DNA of 64,000 nucleotides. Source: Erodium maritimum. Its lineage: Eukaryota > Streptophyta > Magnoliopsida > Geraniales > Geraniaceae. This document shows positions 33,874 to 46,156 of the stretch, in pieces. Each line of letters begins with the position of its first letter. Position 1 is the first letter of the stretch. Under the pieces are notes generated by a model. That model saw only the letters and a program-made list of their open reading frames with translations. It had not been told where the DNA came from and did not search any database. The DNA lies in the NCBI GenBank assembly GCA_963921825.1, contig OY997593.1:49832039-49896038 (forward strand). The letters run 5' to 3'. The position numbers were made by a program, and so were the translations under genes.

Positions 33874-34176
33874 AAAGACCTTGATCTGTTGAGTTATTTC
33901 TTAGGTTTGGAATTTCAGTCCACCTCTACTAGATCGGTGCTTCACCAACGTCAGTATATTTATTACCTCATTGTTTCTAATAGCCTCGACAAATCAAATG
34001 CTTGTTCTACTGCTATGGTTGTTGGTCCTTTCTCCAAACACACATGCATCCCGTTACCATATGAGTCGGGTTCTTTTGACAACTGGTTGGAAGTCTCCAA
34101 TACATATCTCTAACGCGATCAGACATCTCCTACTTGTTGAATAAGCTATGTCAATTTATGCAGAATCCTACAAATG

Positions 34177-35928
34177 TGTTGGGTCTCGATGGGGGGTATG
34201 AACACATACTCGCAGCGGAAGCAAATAAACCCGAGACCATGCAAGGAAAACTATCACCAGCTCGTGTATCAGAATAATGAACCGTTGAAATCTAAATTAC
34301 AGTGTCCACTTTGAAGACCAGTATGTAGAGAGTATTCATTCCAAATATCAGCTTCATCGGACCTCGGATGAACCTCCGATCGGAGTCTTGAATGTGGCTG
34401 ATAGGAACAGGAACAGTGCAGAAATTCTGCACCTTTTTCTTCTCTATTTGTTCAAGAACACCAAGAAAAGATGATCGGCTTGAGTCTCCAAGACGCCTAC
34501 GTATCCTCTTAGGAATCAAAGTCACGTAGTTCTTGTGAAGAGAACTCAAGAACACCAAAAATGGAGAGACCCCTTGTAGAGAGAAGAAAGAGAAGTTATG
34601 CTCGATCCATGTCTTGTGTTTTTGTTATATTGAATACGATGTCTTAATTATCCCATCAATATAATAAACAAAAATATAACACAAGTATGGTGTAGAGAAG
34701 CATGGTGTAAATAGGACAAGTATGGTGGTAAGTATGTGTAGACATGATGGAGTTGTCTTGTATACTTAGTGTTAATCAATCAAGACTTGATTAATTAGTT
34801 CCATGGGCCTCTTGGAACATGGCCCATGGCCATTCCCAATGAGGTACCGTGACGTGCTCATCGCCTCCAAGTCTTCCATACTGGAAATGTCCAACATTAT
34901 CCGACGTGATCAATCCAAGACCCAAGCCTTGTCTCGATTCGTAAAGTCCTATTCACTTACGGGCACATGACCCAAAACCCAGTTTTGGTCATGTCCCGAG
35001 ACAACTCCCTTTTGTCCATTCTCCATAAATGTGTTAATGAGTTTTATCCTCTGGTGTGACCCTTAGGTTTATGCATGCCAATAGATCAACGTAAAATCCC
35101 ATTTTACTTGATCTTATAAGTGGAAACTATCGAGACTATAGTATTGCATAACACTGCATAACGAATCGACCTTGTCGATTCTAACCTTTCTGTTGTCACT
35201 GTCACTATCCTTTTATCTCTAATATCCTGATTGAGATAAGGCATAGAGCCGTCATCCTTATTATTCTCAACCACTGTTCCTTGACATGTGAGATGACTGA
35301 ATATGTGATACCCAATATCATGTGAATGGTCATGCTATTCTTTCAGTCACTCTCGATCAAGCGGTCGAGAACCGATATCTTTCCCATACCTCAGTATGAG
35401 GGATAAATCACTTAGTCGTCTTTCGTGTCACTCATGCAACCCCTCCCCAAGCAATCTTGACCGTTATGGAAGCCCTGGTACAGACAATGTTAGGGTCAGG
35501 TCAAACTCAGTTATTGACTGCATAGCGATCACAAAGACTTATTGGTCTAAGGATACATGACAAGCTTCGACACTGAATATGTTCATGACTTAATCTATGA
35601 CACATATTCAGGGCGGGTCGTCCAATATCATGTCCCACATGATATCTATGATCAGACTCCGGAATCTCATTCCAATGACTAACATAACGTAAGCCATGAA
35701 GAGCCATCTTTCATACTAGTCGCTTCTAGCGAAGCTTTGTTGACTAGGGACCCATCGAGTGTGATCTATCTCGATCTATGGTTCTATTTGCATTGTGGGC
35801 ATAGATCAGAACACACATCGATATATTACTTCAACACATAAGTAATATAAAGCCGCTTTAATTTTATTGCTAACGATGATATATACATTTGGACATTTAG
35901 GATTGAACTACGGGCACTAAGACTAACA
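34177..35928 (-). mobile_element. Copia-type solo LTR, 1752 bp
   Basis: TG...CA ends with a perfect 5-bp duplication AAATG (34172-34176 and 35929-35933). On the minus strand it begins TGTTAGTCTTAGTGCCC, matching the start of the LTR at 11399 and sharing other blocks with it (34500-34290 versus 20000-20220). It interrupts the RNase H part of the Copia remnant, whose homology resumes directly on the other side. No internal region is present, so it most likely arose by LTR-LTR recombination. Confidence 0.88.
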
Positions 35929-36601
35929 AAATGCTCATCGGAAGGCGTTAAAACGTATGTTACGTTATCTCCGTGGTACTTCTGAACTTGGCCTGAATTT
36001 CCCGCGAGACAATGATGTTCAACTTCATTGTTACACTGATAGGGATTGGGGTAGAGACACAGATGACATGCGATCTACAAGTGGTTTTTCTATCTCTCTT
36101 AGTTCGGCCTTAATCTCATGGATTTTCAAAAAGCAGTCCACCATTGCCAGATCTTCTACCGAGACTGAATATAAAGCAATTGAAAATAAAGTGTGTGAAA
36201 TTATTTGGCTTTGTTCCCTGTTCAGCGATCTTACACTCTTGCATCAAGTTCCAACTCTTTGGTGTGACGTCGGAGCCACCTATCTTTACTCCAATCTAGT
36301 ATTCCATTTCCGTATGGAACACATCGAGCTCGACTTTCACTTCGTTAGAGAACAAGTTATTGACATGTACCAACCGAAGTACAAGTTGCAGATATACTTA
36401 CCAAACCATGGTTCGTCCAAATCACCTTCCCCTCTCCATGGTGTGCTGGGGGGGGGGGGTGATCGTGGTGGTGGTGGAAATATAGTTTGATTAATCTCTC
36501 AATGTGTAAAAGTATAAGGTAGATTCAGTCCGAGTTAGAAAGCATCTAAATTAGATTGGTTCCTACTAAATTCTGAGTTCTTATAGTTAATAGGAAATGC
36601 A

Positions 36602-39492
36602 TGTCACGCCCCAAATTCAGTAGAACCGAACCCGGAACGCGAACGTTTAAGACAATAAAACATTTTCAAATCTTTTAAATAAATCACTTTAAAACCACCA
36701 TTTAGTTAATCAAAATAATTATTTACAACTCAAAAGTACGTCCCAACAAGCGGACAAAATACAAGGCGTACGTCGCTAGACTCAAAAAGGAAACTCGGAC
36801 TCACGCTCCTAGCTCTTCAAGCTTCGAGAGCTCACCTAGTCTGTCCCGCGACCAGTACCTGTAGGAAAAGCAGCTAGGGGTGAGCGTTCGCTCACCACCA
36901 CGGATAACAGACTGACTACGACATACTTAGCAGACAATGCCGGTAACACCAACAACAGACCCAACACTGGGGACTACTATCCCCAAACTCAAGTAACCCG
37001 ACTGACACACAAACTGTTACTTTCCTCAACCGACTCAACACTCGGACACGTAATGTAGACCTGACACAGCGATTACGACCTCCACCAAAGACAAAAAAGA
37101 CAACCACGCAACACCCAAGATCGCAAAGGATCGCGCACCAAACAAGATCACAAAGGATCGCACTCCAGCTGCTCAGTGCCGGTTGCTAACCGACTGGGCT
37201 CGAGCCTGCCCCACGCAACTTTACCGATCCCTGTCAGGCCAGTCGGTCGACCTGTTAGCGATATGTACAGAGCTACTTTTCCGATAGCTAGTCGGAAGGG
37301 GAGCAACCCTCCATCGCCGAAGAATGCTCAACCTGACCGATCCCTGTCAGGCCAGGCTAGCCAACGAATGCTCGACTTTGCCGATCCCTGTCAGGCAAGC
37401 CAGCCAACCTCCACGCAATCACAATCACAAAAAAAGTTCAACAACCAGCAACAACACAGGTTCAACACTCCACAAGCACTCATGGCCACCCAAGACACCA
37501 ACAGTAAAACACAGGTTCAACAACCCCACGGGCACTCATGGCCACCCAAGACACACCAAAAGTAAAATACTGGTTTAACAACCCCACGGGCACTCATTGC
37601 CACCCAAGACACACCAACAGTAAAATAATGGTTTAACAACCCCACGGGCACTCATGGCCACCCAAGACACACCAACAGTAAAGTACGGGTTTAACAACCC
37701 CACGGGCACTCATGGCCACCCAAGACACACCAATAGTAAAGTACGAGTTTAACAACCCCACGGGCACTCATGGCCACCCAAGACACACCAACAGTAAAGT
37801 ACGAGTTTAACAACCCCACGGGCACTCATGGCCACCCAAGACACAAACTAAACAATCAACCTCCGGGCATAATCAAATGCCTCCAGTAATTCTAATATCG
37901 AAAGTTCACTGCTCCTACGACACTACTAAGTGTCACATGCATTTCTATTGTTCGATACGTTCTCGTATCATACGACACCACCCGGTGTCGCCTGCCTTTC
38001 TATTGTACGGTAAACTTACTTAACCCACGACACCCAAGTGTCACATGCATTTCTACTGTTAACTTTCCCTAGTCGGGGCCGAGATCCGGCTACTTTTCCC
38101 TACCTCGTATGCTTTCCCCAAAAGCTCACAATCAAGCTCCGGCGTGATCACGATCACTCGCCTAGCTTTCCTTTTCCTCTGTCGGCAGCACGATCTAATA
38201 AGAACACAATTTAACACAAGTTTAAGTTTGCAGGCACAAACTGAATTTTAATAAACTTGACGCCCAAACGTAACCCCGACAATGTCGATCACTCCCAAAC
38301 TTCCCAATTACTCGACATTGTCGATAAAGGACCCGGAAAGGCCCGTTTCGCCCGACCCGGCGAATCTGCTCGGGATTGGAAAACGTCCTTCTGGGTCTCC
38401 GAAAATTCCCGTTTTTGTTTCTACGGTCTAAGAATAATTCAAGGGTTCCAACACAATCGACGGATTCGATCTCCGACTTCCGAGCAATTTAATTCGCATT
38501 TAAAGTTTCTAAACCCGTCATTTACAACTTTTACAATTTAATTCCAAAATTCGTTCCGGGTGTGGATTAACTACTTGGGGAACTTCCTAAACCACCCGAA
38601 CACGAAAAAGCCGATACCCGAGCATGTGGGCCCCACACGGCCACAACGGAAAACGTTTCTTTTCGCCCCAAAACGTTCCTAACGAACCCCAAACCTCAAC
38701 CCAACCTTAATCAAACCTTTTAAACTCAAACCATAAAATTCAAACGTTCCAAAATTAAAATCGGTTAGGTTCTCAACGTAGGGAATGACGATGAGAGCTC
38801 GATTCTTCAACCGTTGAGACGATCCGTCAGTCAGATTGTCGGGAAATCACAAAACTCCAACACTTTCTCTCTTTTTTCTCTCTTCTCTTCTCTCTCTTCT
38901 TTCTCTCTCTACTTCTCTCCCTTTTTTTCTAAAATGGCCGACACTCCTCTAGTTTTGCCTTTTGTTTTGTTTCAAAATACCAACTACCCTTTAATTACCA
39001 AACTAACACTCATCCTTTCCTTTTCTTTATTTTAAAAACCAACTACCACCACATTTATGACAAGTGGCAAATGGGTCCCACCCCTTTTGGAAAATATCTC
39101 CTAGATATTTTTCAGTCAGATTCGCGAAATTCGGCCGTCTCAGGCCCCGAACGGGCACTTTTTCCAAGAAATTACGAAACTTCACGGGCTACAAGGAAAC
39201 GGCTCAACTAAGACCGCTGTGACGACGGCTAAGCTTTTTGGATCCATAACGAACCTCGAACGGACCAAAACGTCGCTCGGTTGACTTTTCCAGCAAAAAG
39301 TCAACATTTTCCAAATTGGTCAGATAGTTGCCCTGAGTCCCCCGGAACTCACTTTGGTCGATATCGGGGTCAATTTAAGTCTGGTATGACCCTCGGGGTC
39401 AAATTTAGGTTCATTTAAGCGTCTGTCCAAATTTTTTAAATTTTCCGGTTTTTCGCCGATTTGACTGGCGTTGATCGGGAGCGGTTCTTACA
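36602..39492 (-). mobile_element. Large solo LTR, family A (2891 bp)
   Basis: It starts TGTCACGCCCCAAATTCAG on the plus strand, ends GAGCGGTTCTTACA, and has a perfect 5-bp duplication ATGCA (36597-36601 and 39493-39497). It matches 41797-44840 over nearly its whole length. It contains the TGAGCGTTCGCTCA palindrome (36881-36894) and a minisatellite. No retroelement genes are attached. Confidence 0.88.
37487..37846 (-). repeat. Minisatellite in family-A LTR, about 58-bp units
   Basis: About six units with the core CCACGGGCACTCATGGCCAC followed by CCAAGACAC. The last units are nearly identical, pointing to recent unequal exchange or slippage. Confidence 0.9.
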
Positions 39493-39708
39493 ATGCAACC
39501 CAAACAAACTCCCTCTATTTTTACAGAGATGAGAGGTTTCAAGTTGCACAATGTTGCAAAAACTCTGAGAAAAGGAGTCATATCCATTCATGAACGCTCG
39601 TAACTGTTTGTTTCATGTTTGTAATATATAGGTTTAGACATGTTATATATATACACATTTGTACTATAACATATATTTTTTTAACTGTTGTCCTGAGATG
39701 AAATCGGC

Positions 39709-41021
39709 TACAAACCACTTTTAACCTAAAAGCCGTGAGAACCAATCCTAGCCACACACACCTAAGATCCAACATTCACCATGATGCCACATCATCACCC
39801 CAATTCCACCCAAATTCACGCCACTTTCATCTTTTCTCACACAAACAAGAGCATAATTGTAATAGCATGATGCTATGTGGACAAGTGTCCATTTTTTTCT
39901 TTACCAATTCACTAATTTAATATTTACCGATTCGTTTAAACTCCGATTAGCTTCAAACTTGCGCAATTATTTTTGGTTTTTCAAGGGCTTTAAATCAAGA
40001 TCAATCATGAATATATTTTGAAGCACGAAAATAAAAAGGTATATCGGGGTGATAAAAATAATGTTGAGTGTTGATAAATCTTCACTAATAAATGTTTTAT
40101 ATCGGAGGTATCAAACTAGGGCTAAATGTTGATAAAAACATGTACTGAGGTGATAAAAACCATGTTCAATTTTGATAATAAGTGTGATAAACTAGAGTTT
40201 AGCGTTGATAAAAAACATGTGATGGGGTGATAAAAATACATGTAATTTAGTGATAAACATAGTGTTTAGTGTTGATAAAACTAGTGTTCATAAAAACACG
40301 TGATGAGGTGATAAAAATCATGTTCAGTTTTGGAAAATGAGGTGATAAAACTAGTGTTTAGTGTTGATAAAACCAGTGTAAAGTCTTGATAAAACCAATG
40401 TAAAGTGTTGATAAAAAGTACACAGAAATATTTTTTTTAAATCATCCTCGAAATAATTCTTTTTTTCGTGCTTAAAAAAATTTTGTGATGTGGGTGATAA
40501 AACACACGTAATTAATGATAAGCCTAGTGTTTGGTGTTGATAAAACTAGTGTTCATAAAAAGCACGTGATGATGTGATAAAATCATGATCAGTTTTGGAA
40601 ATGAGGTGATAAACCCAGTGTAAAGTGTTGATAAAACCAGTGTAAAATATTGATAAAACTAGAGCAAAGTATTGATAAAAATTACTCATGTATAATTTTT
40701 TTTTTTTGAAATCAGCCCCGAAGTAAAAAAAAATTCGTGCTTCAAAATATATTCATGAGTGATCTTGATAGAAACCCCTTGAAAAAACAAAACTAATAGC
40801 GCAAGTTTGAAGCCAATCGGAGTTCAAACGAAGCGGGAAAAATTAAATTAGTGAATTGGTAAAAAAAAGTAGTATGATAGTTTTACTAAAAAAACTCTTC
40901 CCACTTACTAAAAAGTGCTGTATTTTTGCAGTCAACAACTCAATTGTATCTCATCCCTCCATTCTCAAAATAGATGACTTAGATTGGTTCTCGCGGTTTT
41001 TAGGTTAAGACATGGTTTGTA
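39709..41021. mobile_element. Fold-back element with a GATAAAA-rich tandem core
   Basis: Inverted arms are TACAAACCA...AACCTAAAAGCCGTGAGAACC on the left and the complement near 40985-41021 on the right. An inner arm of about 130 bp is also strongly inverted (39904-40035 against 40735-40865, sharing CACTAATTTAAT and ATGAATATATTTTGAAGCAC). Between the arms (40030-40690) lie about 25 imperfect copies of a GTGTTGATAAAACCAGTGT-like word. A TA dinucleotide at each outer tip may be the target duplication, but this is weak. It is non-coding, and its superfamily was not assigned. Confidence 0.65.
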
Positions 41022-42365
41022 TTAGATTTCTCCTCCTCTCGTTCTATGAATTAGTTTTAATATAGCTTTATGTATATGGCTTTTTATTTTATTTTTCATC
41101 ACAAATTTAATATTATTTCATAAATACAGATATATTTAACAATATGATTTCAATTTATAAAAATATATTCAATTCTCAAATATTAACTAAAGCTTCCGTA
41201 TCCAAAGTTACTAATATCTGGGACGTGCAATAGAGGGAAACCCTACACAATCTTCTCTCTGGTTTTTTAGAAACCACGTCGCTGCAACCATGGCCTCCGT
41301 GGCTTTTCTCCGATCCAACAATGGCTTGATGCATACCATAAGGACGGACGCGTCTCTCCCGAACCTTAGGGTTGTCTTTGAACATATAGGTTTCTCTTCA
41401 TCATCATCGGCATGTCGTCGCCGCCGTCCAAAGCTCCGCCCCCTCTCTCCCCACGCCGCCACCACCGCCCACGGATCCGGCCTACCTCGATCCACGTCGT
41501 CGCCTCCGTCCATGGAGCAATCCCCCCTTCTCCACGCCATCGCTGCCAGCCACGGATCCGTCTCCTCGCTTTCCACGTCGCCGCCATCGGTCTCCTCGCT
41601 TTCCACGCCGTCTATCTGGCCGACTATCGATCTGGCCGACTATGCACCGGCCCCACGTAGCTCCGGGACAGGCTCAATCAAGCCCGAGCATCAACACAGC
41701 CGCGACCAGAGCGATCTTGGAGGGTCGCTGGATTTGGGACCCGGGAGGAGGGGTGTTAGGTCGGGATCCGTATCCTCGACAACCAAAGATGGTCCCTGTC
41801 ACGCCCCAAATTCAGTAGAACCGAACCCGGAACGCGAACGTTTAAGACAATAAAACATTTTCAAACCTTTTTAATAAATTGCTTTAAAACCACCATTTAG
41901 TTAATCAAAATAATTATTTACAACTCAAAAGTACGTCCCAACAAGCGGACAAAATACAAGGCGTACGTCGCTAGACTCAAAAGGAAACCCGGACTCCCGC
42001 TCCCAGCCCTTCAAGCTTCGAGAGCTCACCTAGTCCGTTCCGCGACCGGTACCTGTAGGAAAAGCAGCTAGGGGTGAGCGTTCGCTCACCACCACGGATA
42101 CCAGACTGACTACGGCATACTTAGCAGATTATGCCGGAAACAACAACAACAACCCCAAACACCGAGGACTACTATCCCCAAACTCAAGTAACCCGACTGA
42201 CACACGACTATTACTTTCCTCAACCGACTAAACACTCGGACACGTAATGTAGACCCGACACAACGATTACGACTTCCTCCAAGGACACGAAAGATAACCA
42301 CGCAACCCCAAGATCACAAAGGATCGCACACCAAACAAGATCGCAAAGGATCGCACTCCAGCTGC

Positions 42366-42690
42366 TCAATACCCACGCACTTTTCCCAACATGACAGTTG
42401 GATCAGGCGGCCGACCTGTCGCACTTTTCCCAACACGATGGTTAGAGCAGGCTGTCGACCTGTCGCACTTTTCCCGACACCCAATCGGATCAGGCTATCG
42501 ACCTGTCGCACTTTTCCCAACACGACGGTTGGATCAGGCGGTCGACCTGTCGCACTTTTCCCAACACGACGGTTGGATCAGGCGGTCGACCTGTCGCACT
42601 TTTCCCAACACGACGGTTGGATCAGGCGGTCGACCTGTCGCACTTTTCCTGACACGAAGTCGGATCAGGCTGTCGACCTGTCACACTCCA
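42366..42690 (-). repeat. Minisatellite, about 47-bp units (family-A LTR)
   Basis: About seven units built on GTCGACCTGTCGCACTTTTC followed by CCAACACGACGG. The array is absent from the sister LTR at 36602, where a related CCGATCCCTGTCAGGCC-type repeat (about 37225-37400) occupies the same place. Confidence 0.88.
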
Positions 42691-42766
42691 ACCCCAGGTA
42701 ACCACAAACACAATCACAAGAAAAGTTCAACAACAGCAACAACACCGATTTAACACTCCACAGGCA

Positions 42767-43075
42767 CTCATGGCCACCCAAGACACCAACAGTAAAACAC
42801 GGGTTCAACAACCCCACGGGCACTCATGGCCACCCAAGACACCAACAGAAAAACACGAGTTCAACAACCCCACGGGCACTCATGGCCACCAAGATACCAA
42901 CAGTAAAACACGGTTTCAACAGCCCCACGGGCACTCATGGCCACCCAAGACACACCAACAGTAAAATACGGGTTTAATAACCCCACGGGCACTCATGGCC
43001 ACCCAAGACACCAACAGTAAAATACGGGTTTAACAACCCCACGGGCACTCATGGACACCCATGACACAAATTAAA
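42767..43075 (-). repeat. Minisatellite, about 54-58-bp units (family-A LTR)
   Basis: About six units with the core CCACGGGCACTCATGGCCAC, the same family as the array at 37487-37846. Confidence 0.9.
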
Positions 43076-45270
43076 CAATCAACCTCCGGGTATAACCAAA
43101 TGCCTCTAGTAATTCTAATATCGATAAGTTCACTGCTCCTACGACACTATTAAGTGTCACATGCATTCCTATTGTTCGATATGTTCCCGTATCATACGAC
43201 ACCACCCGGTGTCGCCTGTCTTTCTATTGTTCGATAAACTTACTTAACCCACGACACCCAAGTGTCACATGCATTTCTACTGTTAACTTTCCCTAGTCAG
43301 GGCCGAGATCCGGCTACTTTTCCCTACCTCGTATGCTTTCGCAAAAGCTCACAACCAAGCTCTGGCGTGATCACGATCACTCGCCTAGGTTTCCCTTTCC
43401 TTTGTCTGTGGCACGATCTAATAAGAACACAATTTAAAACACCTTTAAGTTCGCAGGCATAAACTGAATTGTAATATACTTGACGCCCAAATGTAACCCC
43501 GACAATGTCGATCACTCCCAAACTTCCCAATTTCTCGACATTGTCGATAATGGACCCGGAAAGGACGGTTTCGCCCGACCCGGCGAATCTGCCCGGGATT
43601 GGAAAAGTCCTTCCGGGACTCCGAAAATTCCCGTTTTCGTTTCTACGGTCTTAGAATAATTCAAGGGTTCCAACGCAATCGACATAATCAATTTCCGACT
43701 TCCGAGCAATTTAATTCGCGTTTAAAGTTTCTAAACCCGTCATTTACAACTTTTACAATTTAATTCCAAAATTCGTTCCGGGTGTGGATTAACGACTTGG
43801 GGAACGTCCTAAACCACCCGAACACGAAAACCCGATACCCGAGCATGTGGGCCCCACCCGGCCCTTAAGACCCGAGGGTGGTTGGGCCGGTTTTGGGCCG
43901 GTTCACCATGGTGGTGGCCGGTCCTAGCTCCGGCCAGCCACCATACACGGTGGCCGGAGCTCCCCCGAGCCTCCGGTCAACGGAAAACGATCATTTTTCG
44001 CTCCAAAACGCCTCCAACGAACCCCACACCTCAACCCATCCAAAGTCTACTAGTTTTAACCCAAACCCTAAACTTTAAACTTAACAAAAGGAAAATCGAT
44101 TAGGTGCTCACCGTAGGGAATGATGACGGTAACTCGATTCTTCGATCGTTGAGACGATCCGTCGGTTGGATCGTCGGGAAATCGACAAAAGCCCAAGCTT
44201 TCTTCTCTTTTCTCCCCTTTCTCCTTCTCTTTACTCTCTCCACTCTCTCTCTATTTTCTTCTCCTTTTTGGTGTTATGGCCGAACACTCCCATTTGTTCT
44301 TCCTTTTGTTTTGTTTTAAAACAACAACTAACACGTAAATTACAAAACTAACACTCATGTAGTCTTCTTTTGTTTTGTCCAATAAACCTAACACCACCAC
44401 ATTGGTGACATGTGGCAAGTGGGTCCCATCCTTTTTGGAAAATATCTTTTAGATATTTCTCAGTCAGATTCGCGAAATTAGGCCGTCTCGGGCCCTGAAC
44501 GGGCACTTTTTCCAAGAAATTACGAAACTTCACGGGCTACAAGGAAACGGCTCAACTAAGATCGTTGTGACGACGGCTAAGCGTTTTGTATCCGAAACGG
44601 ACCTCGAACGGACCAAAACGTCGCTCGGTTGACTTTTCCAGCAAAAAGTCAACTTTTCCCAAATTGGTCAGAAATTTGCCCTGAGTCCCCCAGAACTCAC
44701 TTTGGTCGATATCGGGGTCAACACAAGTCCGATATGACCCTCGGGGTCAAATTTGGGTTCATTTAGGTGTCTGTCCAAAATTTTTAAATTTTCCTGTTTT
44801 TCGCCGATTTGACTGGCGTTGACCGGGAGCGGTTCTTACAGTCACCTCGAGACTGGATGACTCATTTTGGGTCGACCCGATGATGATCAATCTGCTTTTG
44901 CGTGAAGTATCAGTGAAGTCACATCCGGAGCACCGAGCGTATGCTCCGTCCTGCGCACCACAATTAAACATTCCATCGACTCAAGCTGGAGAGTTAGCAA
45001 TACTAGGAGGCTCACTACTAAAGTTACGGGGTTTCAGACGAATTGGCATCACAAGCTCTTTAGGTTATTATGGTCGTTTTTCTGTTTTTGTGGTCTCTGT
45101 TGGTCAGCTATACAAAAGTGATCAAACAATACGGGTCAACTGTGCCAGAAACCCTACGGGAGTTTTGGATAAATACTCGAACTCAGGGCCAGGGACCCAA
45201 GTTATGTTTATGATTTTTGTCATGATGAATAAAATTACTATGCTCTCGTTTCAAAAAAAAAAACTAAAGC

Positions 45271-46156
45271 ACACATAATTTAATTTAATCAACAACAACT
45301 TATCAACCAGAGCGAAATAATGCCTTAATATATAAAAAAAATCAATGATAACAAATATATGAGTTCTATATAATCAAATATATTATTGCTTTAACTCATG
45401 ATTCAAATATAAATATTTAATTATAATTTAATACAATTATTTTCTCCTACTATTGAACCGGATAAAAAATTATTAAAGAAAAACAACATTTCTTATTAAA
45501 AAATGCTAACAACTACTTTATCATATGTGCATACTACCGAACTACCATTTAACCATTTCATTTTACGTATAAACTTATCTAATATGAGTTGTGAATCAGG
45601 TTTTTGAAAAGTTATAGTAGTTTGAAGCTAAAATTGAGCGTTTTAAAATGAAAATTAAAAAAAAGTCTAACATACAACAAATCTTCAAATATTCATACAA
45701 TTTTTTTTGCCTATCAAAAAAACATCATTTGAGCTCCGATTTAGACATGTAAGATACAAAATCAAAGGTAACTGAAACATCGACGGTTTTGTAGAACTTT
45801 ATTGGGCAAGGGTGCTCCATGGAACATTCTAAACCCTTATGAATCCGCCCTAATAATGTTCAGATGAAAACCAAACAGAAAAAAACTTCAAACTTGATGA
45901 CATTGTAAACATCTAAACATAGTTTACAAGCCAGAATAAGTTTCAAGACAGTTAGAACTACATGCGTATATACAACTTAAGGAGAAGCCACCTAACATAC
46001 AAACTGAAGCACACGACCTTGAAGCAAAAAAATTAGTCATGTCATGCATTTGCAGCACAATGCATACTTCTTCCAGATTATTGAACATAAAGAAAACTGA
46101 AGCATAATTTAAAAAAAAAAAAAAACTAGATAAAGCAGCGTTCCCGGAAGAGAGCA
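45271..46156. other. AT-rich intergenic DNA and MAP kinase 3' flank
   Basis: No gene seen. The last few hundred bases (about 45780-46156) would hold the 3' UTR of the MAP kinase gene on the minus strand. An A15 run at 46110-46124 lies in it. Confidence 0.5.

Larger units (their letters stand above)
32140..36601 (+). mobile_element. Old Ty1/copia remnant (reverse transcriptase and RNase H)
   Basis: Copia pol homology lies in three blocks: reverse transcriptase about 32140-32760 (YVDDIV core near 32670), a short block about 33880-34176, and RNase H about 35934-36430. The gaps are explained by a LINE (32769-33873) and a solo LTR (34177-35928). After a G-rich polypurine-like stretch at 36449-36458, sequence that may be its own 3' LTR begins and is cut by a family-A LTR at 36602. 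Gag, protease and integrase are not visible. It is heavily broken and clearly older than both other Copia elements here. Confidence 0.82.
41797..44840 (-). mobile_element. Large solo LTR, family A (3044 bp)
   Basis: Same ends as the copy at 36602-39492, flanked by GTCCC/GTCAC (one mismatch). It is inserted in retroposon d. It is longer than its sister because of an extra minisatellite and a G/C-rich segment near 43865-43980. The palindrome TGAGCGTTCGCTCA is present at 42075-42088. Confidence 0.87.
41194..45261 (+). mobile_element. ORF-bearing retroposon, copy d, carrying a solo LTR
   Basis: Perfect 9-bp duplications AACTAAAGC flank it (41185-41193 and 45262-45270). An ORF with good initiation context starts at 41290 (MASVAFLRSNNGLMH), runs 169 codons in a Ser/Pro/Arg-rich sequence and is cut by the LTR at 41797. 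The 3' part resumes at about 44846 and ends CTCGTTTC plus poly(A), like copies a-c. Without the LTR the retroposon is about 1.0 kb. The ORF resembles the SRRH ORFs in composition and position but not clearly in sequence. Confidence 0.7.

Noticed and set aside
42314-42964. ORFs with RPVALFPT or HGHSWPPKT repeats
   Set aside because: Minisatellite translations in the family-A LTR. The direct repeats have no spacers, so they are not a CRISPR array either.
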